Shown piece by piece: positions 26,565 to 34,310 of a DNA stretch of 53,629 nt. Below the pieces are notes generated by a model that had not been told where the DNA came from, ran no database searches, and saw only the letters and a program-made list of their open reading frames with translations. The first letter of the stretch is position 1, and the number at the start of each line of letters is the position of its first letter. The stretch is from NCBI GenBank assembly GCA_030041495.1, contig JASHNT010000115.1:1-53629 (forward strand), written 5' to 3'. This DNA is from Bryobacteraceae bacterium. Lineage in GTDB: Bacteria > Acidobacteriota > Terriglobia > Bryobacterales > Bryobacteraceae. Made by a program: the position numbers and the translations under genes.

Positions 26565-26816
26565 ATGGCCATCGACTACCGCGCTCTGCGATCGCTCACA
26601 GCCCGAGAACTGATCGCCGCGCTGAACCGCGAGGGCTTCCTCTTCGTTCGGCAAAAAGGATCGCATCAACAGTTTCGACATCCGGACGGGCGGCAAGTCA
26701 CAGTCGCGCCACACGGCAGCGGCGACACATTCATTCCGAAGACCTTAAAATCGATGATCGAGCGCCAGGCGCGTTGGACCGAAGACGACCTCCGCAGACT
26801 AAAGCTCCTCCGCTAA
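26565..26816 (+). CDS. hicA: HicA-type mRNA interferase toxin
   Basis: The 83-residue protein has a dsRBD-like HicA fold. LTARELIAALNREGF is followed by RQKGSHQQFRHPDGR with the catalytic His in GSH, then VTVAPHGSGDTFIPKTLKSMI. HicA cleaves mRNA and arrests growth until HicB returns. Start and stop are clear and no damage is seen, so the pair is probably active. It is followed 58 bases on by the broken AlbA_2 gene. Confidence 0.9.
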   Translation: MAIDYRALRSLTARELIAALNREGFLFVRQKGSHQQFRHPDGRQVTVAPHGSGDTFIPKTLKSMIERQARWTEDDLRRLKLLR

Positions 26817-26874
26817 TTCGCCGCTCACAAGCGCCTGTAAGACTTGGAAGCATATTATCAATTAGCAAGGACAT

Positions 26875-28272
26875 ATGCAGGGCGTAAATGACGTTTTGGA
26901 GAAACTTGCGGCCCGGGAGTTCCAAGACCTAATTGGGCTAACGGAGTGTAAGTGGCTTGACGCGAAAGAATCCCCGTACCTGTTGGACACCGCTAAGCAG
27001 AAACTCGAACTCGCGAAGGATGTTTCCGCTCTGGCGAATGCCGTGGGAGGACTTATTCTCCTGGGCTACGACACCGTCCGCGATCTGCTAACCGCGACAG
27101 AGCACATCAGCGCAGTCAAAGAATTTCCGTTGAGCATGGTGGACCCAGATCGATATCGAAAACTCATTCAAGAGTACGTCTATCCCCACGTTCAGACTGG
27201 AAATCAAGCTCTATACATCCGCGAACGGTAAAGGCGTGGCGGCGATAGTCGTGAGCACGGGCGCGCAAAAGCCGTACATCGTAGGAAAAATGACCGACGA
27301 TGCCGGCCAAACTATCGGCGCGTACTTCGGATTCTTCGAGCGTCGACGAGATATTATTCCGCCCGTGAGCGTCGCCCGAATCCAACAGCACCTGTCCGCT
27401 GGCCAGCAGTGGTCATCTGTCGATGAACGCCTCTCCGCGATCGACGCGGTCTTAAAAATGTCAACCACGGCGACAGCTCCCGCGAACCCCGGAATCAGCG
27501 AAAAGGAGAGCAATGCCCGCTTGGCCGCGGCCCGAAAGGCTGCGGATCGCGAGGAAGACCCCCTCGTCTGCTATGCGGCCAGCGCGCTGGGCCCCTGCGA
27601 CTTCCCGACCTTGTTCCTCTCACACAGCGAGCGCCTGGTCCGCCTCATCGAGAAACCGCCGTTCTTGCGGCGGGACGGATTTAACATTTGGGCCAGTAAC
27701 CATTCGGAAATCATCGACGCTAAGTTCAGGCGCTCAGTGGTCGATAAATTCAGACTGATCGAGCTATGGAAGGATGGGATGTTCATCTTTATCGCTCCCG
27801 GCGACGAGGACTTCCTAGGTTGGCGCATGCAGGGCTCCGGCAGGCCGATACGAATCAATAATTTTGTCCTCGCCGAGTCGATCCTCCAGTTTGCTGGATC
27901 ACCGGGATCCTTTTTGAGGAGTCGGACCCAAGGCCAGGTGCACTAAAGGTTTCGGTGGCCGCGGCCAATCTCACGCGACCCGCCGGAGCAGCTACCTTGA
28001 GTTCCGCGCGCGAAGCGGCGATGCCGGTTCCTGGCCACGCTCGCAAGGCTACGCAGCCACGTTTCGAGGTGTCGGAAACCGTGGACGTGGAGCAGTACGA
28101 CGCCGAGAAGCTTGCAGGGGCCCTGTTCACAAAAATCTACAACTGGTTCGGGTTTGACGCCAAAGATGCCCCCTATATCGACTGGAATGGCCCAACTCCG
28201 CGGCTTCCCGCTCAGAGGATCTCCGAGGCACCGCTCCCTGAGCCCCACGAGGTCCCAACCCCCGGGTACTAG
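26875..28272 (+). pseudogene. AlbA_2 (Schlafen-like) domain gene broken by two frameshifts
   Basis: Three consecutive reading frames together make one protein of about 465 residues. Segment 1 (from ATG 26875) carries the AlbA_2 core LTECKWLDAKES and LANAVGGLILLGYD. Around 27185-27200 the signal moves by +1, and the next segment reads LEIKLYTSANGKGVAAIVVS, IGAYFGFFERRRD, PPVSVARIQ. Near 27890-27900 it moves back by -1, reading WITGILFEESDPRPGALKV, on to VEQYDAEKLAGALFTKIY and a TAG at 28272. AlbA_2 domains bind nucleic acid and occur in Schlafen-like defence and regulatory proteins. The two shifts are opposite in sign, so the last segment returns to the original frame. Two indels in one gene next to toxin-antitoxin genes suggest decay. 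Confidence 0.8.
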
Positions 28273-28312
28273 ACCCCGCCCTTCGGGATTAGGCTCTACA
28301 GCCGCCCTCCCC

Positions 28313-28341
28313 TTGACATCCTACTGGAACCGCGCTACCCT
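28313..28341 (+). promoter_or_regulatory. Promoter of the padR-ADOP operon
   Basis: A perfect -35 TTGACA (28313-28318) is followed after 17 bases by TACCCT (28336-28341), keeping the three most conserved -10 positions. The first codon of padR is at 28350, so the transcript would have almost no leader. Confidence 0.6.
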
Positions 28342-28349
28342 CAGGAAGA

Positions 28350-28715
28350 ATGTCTACCGGACCTCGTCAGAACCTTGCAGCAAAAGACCGCATCGACCTC
28401 CTCCAGGGCACCCTTGACATGCTGATCCTTCGCACCCTCCTGTTCGGCCCCGCCCACGGCCACACTATCGCTCACTCGATCGAATCCGGCAGCGACGAAG
28501 TGCTTCAAGTCGAGCATGGCTCGCTCTACCCGGCCCTGCACCGCCTGGTCCGGCAGGGTCTGCTCTCCGCCAAGGACGGCCTCTCCGAAAATAATCGCAA
28601 GGCCAAGTTCTACAGCCTCACCGCCAAGGGCCGCCGTCACCTCATGCGCGAATCCAACAAGTGGGACCGGCTCTCCGCCGCCATCGGCCGCATCATGCGC
28701 CCCACGGAGAGTTAG
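28350..28715 (+). CDS. PadR-family transcriptional regulator
   Basis: A 121-residue PadR protein: [22 protein letters not shown] (helix 1 and the start of the winged helix), [13 protein letters not shown] (recognition helix) and [17 protein letters not shown] (wing). It is of the short subtype found ahead of ADOP permeases in Acidobacteria and probably represses the operon that it heads. The next gene starts three bases after its stop codon. The inducer is unknown. Confidence 0.93.
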   Translation: MSTGPRQNLAAKDRIDLLQGTLDMLILRTLLFGPAHGHTIAHSIESGSDEVLQVEHGSLYPALHRLVRQGLLSAKDGLSENNRKAKFYSLTAKGRRHLMRESNKWDRLSAAIGRIMRPTES

Positions 28716-28717
28716 CC

Positions 28718-31357
28718 GTGCGCTTGTCCCGGCGCGGCTACGAATCCATCAGCGCCGAAATCCAGGACTACCTCGACCGCGAAACTCGCCGCAACATCGA
28801 CTCTGGCATGTCTCCCGAAGACGCCGCCTTCGCCGCCCGCAAGAAGCTCGGCCCCACCGCGCGAGTGCTCGAAGAAACTCGTGAAGCTTCGCTCGGTATC
28901 CTCTGGCGCTGGCTGGAGCTCCTCTGGCGGGACCTGCACCACGGTGTCCGCATGTTCGCCGCCAACCCTGCTTTCACTTTCACCGCCGTCTTATCTCTCG
29001 CCTGCGGCGCCGGAGCCAACGTCGCCATGTTCAGCGTTGCCGACGCGCTCCTGCTGCGCCCTCTGCCCGTTCCTCATCCGCGCGAAATCATGACCGTCGG
29101 CTCCGAATATCACAACGATAATTCCAGCGTCCTGCGCACTTCTTACCCGAATTACGCCGATATTCGCGATCACGCCCGCGCCTTCGAAAGCCTCTTCGCA
29201 TACAGCTTCCTCACCGCCGGCTTCGCGGCCCAGCGCGGTAGTGCACCCATGGTCAAGCTCGGCGCTGTCGTCAGCGGAAATTTCTTTGAGGCCATGGAAG
29301 TTCAGCCGCAACTCGGTCGCCGCTTCCGTCCCGAAGAGGATCAGGTCCGCGGCCGCGACGCTGTTATCGTCCTGAGTTACAGCCTCTGGGAGGAGCTCGG
29401 GGGCGATCGCAACATCATCGGCCGCTCTATCGATATCGCCGGTATCCCGTTCACCGTCATCGGCGTCGCCCCCGAAAATTTCACCGGGCCCGATCACCTC
29501 GTCCAACCCTCTTTCTACGTGCCTGCCATGATGTGGCCCCGGCTCTTTGCCGACCCCGCCACGCTTGACGATCGCTTCACCCCGCGCATGACCGTCAAAG
29601 GCCGCCTGAAGCCCGGCGTCTCCTTCTCCCAGGCCCAAGCCGAGCTCGACACCATTGCGAGCGGCCTCGAACGCGCCCATCCCGATACCAATCGCAACCA
29701 GCGCCTGCTCCTCCGCACGGAGTTCCAGACCACCGCGCTGGGCAATCGGGTTTACACCGCCCTGGCCTCGATCCTCACCCTCCTCGCCGCCGCTGTCCTG
29801 GTCGTCGCCTGCGCCAACGTCGCCGGATTACTCACCAGCCGAGCCCCTCTTCGCGCCCGCGAAATCGCTCTGCGTCTGGCCATCGGCGCGGGCCGAGCCC
29901 GCCTCATCCGCCAACTGCTCACCGAAAGCTCCCTTATCGCTTTCGCCGGAGGACTCGCCGGACTTCCCCTCGCCTACGCCTGCATCCTGATCTTCCGCCG
30001 CGTCCGCCTCGTGTCCGATTTCATGATTCAGCCGCACTTCGAGCTCGACCAGCGCGCCCTCTTGTTCAGCCTCGCCGTCGCCATGGGCAGCGTGATTCTG
30101 TTTGGCCTGATCCCCGCCATTCAGACCACGCGCACCAATCTCACCAGCGCCTTCAAGGCCGGAGCCGGAGTCGAAATCGGAAAGCGCCGCCTGTGGGGTC
30201 GCAACCTTCTGGTCGCCATTCAAGTCGCCGTCTCCCTGGTGTTGTTGACCGTCGCCGCCTTCGCCGCCAACGCCTTTCGTGGCGAGCTCACCCGTGGCAT
30301 GGGCTTCCGCAGCGATCACATCGCCTTGATGACCGTCGATCCGCGCATCCTCCACTACACCGACGCGCAATCCCTTCGCTTCTTCGACACGCTGACCGAG
30401 CGCGCCGCCGCGCTTCCCGGAGTCAAATCCGCCGCGCTCACCTCCGGCATGCTCGGCACCGGCCTCTCTTACGCTTCCGTCCAGCCCGAAGGCTTCCATT
30501 TCCCCCTCGGCCAGGACTCTGCCAACATTTATTACGACCGCGCGGATGAAAATTACTTCTCCACCATCGGCATCCCCGTCCTTCGCGGTCGCGCCTTCCT
30601 CAAAACCGATTCTCTCGACGCGCCATCCGTCGCCATCGTCAATGAGACCTTCGCCGCGCATTACTGGCCCAACCAAGATCCCCTCGGCAAGCGGATCCGC
30701 GTGAACAATCTGCGCTGGGCCGAAGTAGTCGGCGTCGCCAAAAACAGCCACTACGGCTTCATCGGTGAGCCTCCGCGCGCCTTCTTCTATCTGCCCTACC
30801 GGCAAGGTCCGCAAGGCAACCTCACTCTGCTCGCCGCCTCCGCCGGCGGATCCGCCAGCCTGATCGAGCCGCTGCGCTCGCTCATCGCCGATATCGCCCC
30901 CTCCCTGCCCGTCTACGACGCCCAAACCATGGAACAGTTTTACGCCTCCAAGGTCACCGGCTTCGGTAGCGTCATGGTGGAAGTCATCAGCGCCATGGGC
31001 CTGATGGGCCTCACTCTCTCGATGATCGGCCTCTACGCGCTGATGTCCTACTCCGTCACCCGCCGCACGCGCGAAATCGGCATCCGCATGGCCGTCGGAG
31101 CGGACCGCGCAAACGTCATGCAGATGGTCGTGCGCCAGGGAATGCTGCCGGTGCTGTTCGGAATTGCCCTCGGACGGTGCTTGAGCGCCGGCGCCGGCCA
31201 GTGGCTCCGCGCGGTATTTCCCCTGCGCTACGAGATCGGCCCCGCAATCTATTGGCTCATGGTGCCGCTCCTGCTCTCCGTCGCGATGCTCGCGGCCTTC
31301 CTTCCCGCTCGCCGAGCCTCCCTCGTCGATCCCATAACCGCCCTCCGCGAGGAATGA
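28718..31357 (+). CDS. ADOP-type ABC permease, copy 1
   Basis: An 879-residue 'acidobacterial duplicated orphan permease'. The N-terminal prefix domain (IQDYLDRETRRNIDSG, then RKKLGPTARVLEETRE) is followed by two MacB-periplasmic/FtsX units: NPAFTFTAVLSLACGAGAN starts the first, RNLLVAIQVAVSLVLL the second. RAREIALRLAIGAGRARL and TREIGIRMAVGADRANVM are the cytoplasmic loops that dock to an ABC ATPase. About eight membrane helices are expected. No ATPase gene is nearby, hence 'orphan'. The GTG at 28718, directly after the padR stop, is preferred over an upstream frame that overlaps padR. Substrate unknown; efflux or lipoprotein traffic is plausible. Confidence 0.9.
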   Translation: MRLSRRGYESISAEIQDYLDRETRRNIDSGMSPEDAAFAARKKLGPTARVLEETREASLGILWRWLELLWRDLHHGVRMFAANPAFTFTAVLSLACGAGANVAMFSVADALLLRPLPVPHPREIMTVGSEYHNDNSSVLRTSYPNYADIRDHARAFESLFAYSFLTAGFAAQRGSAPMVKLGAVVSGNFFEAMEVQPQLGRRFRPEEDQVRGRDAVIVLSYSLWEELGGDRNIIGRSIDIAGIPFTVIGVAPENFTGPDHLVQPSFYVPAMMWPRLFADPATLDDRFTPRMTVKGRLKPGVSFSQAQAELDTIASGLERAHPDTNRNQRLLLRTEFQTTALGNRVYTALASILTLLAAAVLVVACANVAGLLTSRAPLRAREIALRLAIGAGRARLIRQLLTESSLIAFAGGLAGLPLAYACILIFRRVRLVSDFMIQPHFELDQRALLFSLAVAMGSVILFGLIPAIQTTRTNLTSAFKAGAGVEIGKRRLWGRNLLVAIQVAVSLVLLTVAAFAANAFRGELTRGMGFRSDHIALMTVDPRILHYTDAQSLRFFDTLTERAAALPGVKSAALTSGMLGTGLSYASVQPEGFHFPLGQDSANIYYDRADENYFSTIGIPVLRGRAFLKTDSLDAPSVAIVNETFAAHYWPNQDPLGKRIRVNNLRWAEVVGVAKNSHYGFIGEPPRAFFYLPYRQGPQGNLTLLAASAGGSASLIEPLRSLIADIAPSLPVYDAQTMEQFYASKVTGFGSVMVEVISAMGLMGLTLSMIGLYALMSYSVTRRTREIGIRMAVGADRANVMQMVVRQGMLPVLFGIALGRCLSAGAGQWLRAVFPLRYEIGPAIYWLMVPLLLSVAMLAAFLPARRASLVDPITALREE

Positions 31358-33982
31358 ATGTTTCACCGCAACGACGAAAACGGCCTCACCCGCGAGATCC
31401 AGGATTACCTCGACCGCGAAACTCAGCGCAACATCGATCGCGGAATGAATCCCGAAGACGCTCGCCGCGCCGCGCGCCGCAAACTCGGACCCTCCGCGCG
31501 CGTCCTCGAAGACACTCGCGCCGCCGCTCATGGCCGCCTCTTCACCTGGTTCGAAATGCTGCTGCGCGATATCCGCCACGGCCTCCGCATGTTTGCCGCC
31601 AACCCCAGCTTCACTTTGACCGCTATCTTGTCTCTCGCCTTCGGCACCGGAGCCAACGTTGCCATGTTCAGCGCCGCCGACGCTCTCCTGCTCCGTCCGC
31701 TCCCCGTTCCTCACCCGCGCGAGATCGTCAATCTCGGCGTCGAATTCAGTACTCCCGATTTCACGTTGCTGCGTGCCTCCTATCCTGACTACGTCGATTT
31801 TCGCGATCAAAACCGCTCTTTTAAAGGCTTGCTGGCTTCCACCTCCATCACCGCTGGCTTCGCAGCCGAGCCTGGCGCATCCGCCCAAGTCATGCCCGCG
31901 ATGGCCGTCAGCGGCAACTTTTTCGACGTCCTCCAAATCCGCCCCGCTCTCGGCCGCGGCTTCCGCCCCGAAGAAGATCAAGTCCGCGGACGCGACCCCG
32001 TAGTCGTCCTCAGCGATACCCTTTGGCGCGATTTAGGCGCAGATCCCAAAATCCTCGGCCGCGCCGTCCGCATCGCCGGCATCGGCTTCACCGTCATCGG
32101 CGTCGCCCCCGAAAGCTTCACCATCGCGGATTGCGCCTTCTATATTCCCCTCGCCATGTGGCCCACCATCACCGGCCAACCCAATTTGCTCGACTCCCGC
32201 GCCGCATTATCTCTGACGGTCAAGGGACGATTGAAGCCCGGCGTCTCGCTTGCCTCCGCGCAAGCCGAGATCGAGACCATCGCCCAAAATCTCCGGCGCG
32301 CCCATCCCGAAACGAATCGCTCTACCCGCTTCACGCTCAAAACCGAGCTCGAAATGGCCATCGTCTCCAACCACGTCTATACCGCCCTATCCGGTATCCT
32401 CGGCATCCTCGCCATCGCCGTTTTTATCGTCGCGTGCGCCAACGTCGCCGGACTCCTCACCAGCCGAGCCCCTCTTCGCGCCCGCGAAATCGCCCTGCGT
32501 CTGGCCATCGGTGCGCGCCGCGGACGCCTCATACGTCAACTGCTCACCGAAAGCTCGCTCATCGCGCTCGCTGGAGCCCTCCTCGGATTGCCGCTCGCCT
32601 ACGCGGGTATCCAGTGGATGCGCCGGATTCACTACCCCACCGATCTCGTCACCGTTCCGCGTATTGAGCTCGACCAGCGTGCCCTCGCCTTCAGCATCCT
32701 CATCGCCATGTCGAGCGTCATTCTCTTCGGCCTGATCCCTGCCATCCAGACCACGCGCACCAACCTGGCCGCGGCGTTCAAATCCGGCGCGGGCGTCGAG
32801 ACCGGCAAGCGCCGCCTGTGGGGCCGCAATCTCCTGGTCGCCATTCAAGTCGCGTTTTCGCTGTTGCTCTTGACTCTCGCCACCTTCGCTTACCGCGCCT
32901 TCACCGGTGAGCTAACGGGCGCGGCGCCCTTCCGCACCACTCATCTCGCGATGCTCAGCCTCGACCCCAAGCTGCTCCGCTATAGTGACGCGGATACCCT
33001 GCGCCTCTACCAAACCCTCACGCAGCGTGCCTCTTCCATCCCCCGGCTTCAGTCGCTCGCCCTCGGTTCCGCGGTCCCTATCGGCCGGGTGATCCCGGCT
33101 GTCGTTAACCCCGAAGGCTTTGCTCTTCCCAGGAACCAGCCCTACGCGACCGTCTACACCAGCGCAGTCGATGAGCATTACTTCGACACTCTCGCCATCC
33201 CCATCCTGCGCGGCCGTGGCTTCGCTACGACCGATGCTTCCGGCGCGCCCGCCGTCGCCATCGTGAATGAGACCTTCGCCTCGCGCTATTGGCCCGCTCA
33301 AGACCCCATCGGCAAGCGCATCTTGGTCAACGGGGTTGAGTGGGTGACCGTCGTCGGCGTCGCGCGCAACAGCCGCTACCTTTTCGTCACGGAGCCGCCC
33401 ATGGGATTTCTCTACCTTCCCTACCGCCAGCTCCCCGCCGCCGCCATGACCGTTTTCGCGGCGACCTCTGGCGATTCCACCGCGCTGCTCGCTCCCCTGC
33501 GCAAGCTGGTTCAGCAGATCGATCCCAATATGCCCATCTACGACGCCCAGACCATGGAGCACTATTACGACGCCCGTGCCGTCAGCGTCGCGCACGTCAT
33601 CACTCAGATCATCGGCGCAATGGGGCTCATGGGACTCGCCATGGCGATGGTCGGTCTCTACGCGCTGATGTCGTATTCCGTCAGCCGCCTCACCCGCGAA
33701 ATCGGCATCCGCATGGCCGTCGGGGCGGACCGCTCAAATGTCATGCAGATGATCGCGCGCCAGGGCATGCTGCCCGTGCTCATCGGAATCGCCGCGGGCC
33801 TCGCGTTGAGCGCCGCGACCGGCCGATCCCTCCACGCAGCGTTCCCCTTGCGTTACACGTACGGCCCTGAAACCTATTTGCTGATAATCCCGCTCCTGCT
33901 CTCGATCGCGTTACTCGCTGCCTTCCTGCCCGCTCGCCGAGCCTCGCTCGTTGATCCCATGACCGCACTCCGCGAAGAATAG
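31358..33982 (+). CDS. ADOP-type ABC permease, copy 2
   Basis: The 874-residue protein is a close paralogue of the preceding permease; prefix domain (IQDYLDRETQRNIDRGMNPE), both FtsX units and the C-terminal end RRASLVDPMTALREE align throughout. It starts with the base after the stop of copy 1 (TGAATG), so the pair is a tandem duplication within one operon driven by the promoter at 28313. The two may work as a heterodimer. The 3' end lies in a block that is repeated at 37826-38305. Confidence 0.9.
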   Translation: MFHRNDENGLTREIQDYLDRETQRNIDRGMNPEDARRAARRKLGPSARVLEDTRAAAHGRLFTWFEMLLRDIRHGLRMFAANPSFTLTAILSLAFGTGANVAMFSAADALLLRPLPVPHPREIVNLGVEFSTPDFTLLRASYPDYVDFRDQNRSFKGLLASTSITAGFAAEPGASAQVMPAMAVSGNFFDVLQIRPALGRGFRPEEDQVRGRDPVVVLSDTLWRDLGADPKILGRAVRIAGIGFTVIGVAPESFTIADCAFYIPLAMWPTITGQPNLLDSRAALSLTVKGRLKPGVSLASAQAEIETIAQNLRRAHPETNRSTRFTLKTELEMAIVSNHVYTALSGILGILAIAVFIVACANVAGLLTSRAPLRAREIALRLAIGARRGRLIRQLLTESSLIALAGALLGLPLAYAGIQWMRRIHYPTDLVTVPRIELDQRALAFSILIAMSSVILFGLIPAIQTTRTNLAAAFKSGAGVETGKRRLWGRNLLVAIQVAFSLLLLTLATFAYRAFTGELTGAAPFRTTHLAMLSLDPKLLRYSDADTLRLYQTLTQRASSIPRLQSLALGSAVPIGRVIPAVVNPEGFALPRNQPYATVYTSAVDEHYFDTLAIPILRGRGFATTDASGAPAVAIVNETFASRYWPAQDPIGKRILVNGVEWVTVVGVARNSRYLFVTEPPMGFLYLPYRQLPAAAMTVFAATSGDSTALLAPLRKLVQQIDPNMPIYDAQTMEHYYDARAVSVAHVITQIIGAMGLMGLAMAMVGLYALMSYSVSRLTREIGIRMAVGADRSNVMQMIARQGMLPVLIGIAAGLALSAATGRSLHAAFPLRYTYGPETYLLIIPLLLSIALLAAFLPARRASLVDPMTALREE

Positions 33983-34265
33983 CTACCGGGGACGATACGC
34001 CCGGCACGGCTCGATGCTTTTAATCGCTTCATCCGTAGCGCCAACGCGTCATTCTGTGCCCTGAGAAGTCGCGCGGAGCTGCCTGCAAGCACGCCCGCGC
34101 ATCCCGCGGCGCTTCCACCGCATGCGCCAGCCTCGGGTGCATCGCCCACTCGCTCTGCGCCGGCATCGTGGTCCCTCCCACGCTCCGCACACTCCTTCAA
34201 CCAGTCCGGTTTAGATTTCTCCTCCTGACAGACTTCGCCCTAGCTTAACGCCGGCCCGAGGAAGT
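33812..34265. repeat. Direct repeat block, copy A (permease 3' end plus small-gene relic)
   Basis: From the codons for the permease C-terminus to beyond the relic small gene, this block matches 37826-38305 in order and orientation. Shared landmarks are GCGTTCCCCTTGCGTTACA, CCCGCTCGCCGAGCCTCGCT, GAAGAATAGCTACCGGGG, TTCATCCGTAGCGC and the end TTAACGCCGGCCC (TTAACACCGGCCC in copy B). In copy A the permease is intact and the small gene is broken; in copy B the reverse holds. Confidence 0.75.
33983..34166 (-). pseudogene. Broken copy of the 78-residue secreted protein
   Basis: Read on the reverse strand, HPRLAHAVEAPRDARACLQAAPRDFSGHR matches (in pieces) the intact gene at 38003-38239. A frameshift near 34047-34058 moves the end ATDEAIKSIEPCRAYRPR into another frame. 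The signal peptide is gone, replaced upstream by MPAQSEWAM. The stop codon directly follows the permease stop, as in the other copy. Confidence 0.8.
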
Positions 34266-34310
34266 TGGTTGCACCGGCGGAAGCCCTGCAACGCCGGGTG
34301 GGCGGGGCCG

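Noticed and set aside
29828-31981. 717-codon reverse-strand frame across the two permeases
   Set aside because: Antisense shadow caused by strong third-position GC bias; the forward frames are clear permeases.
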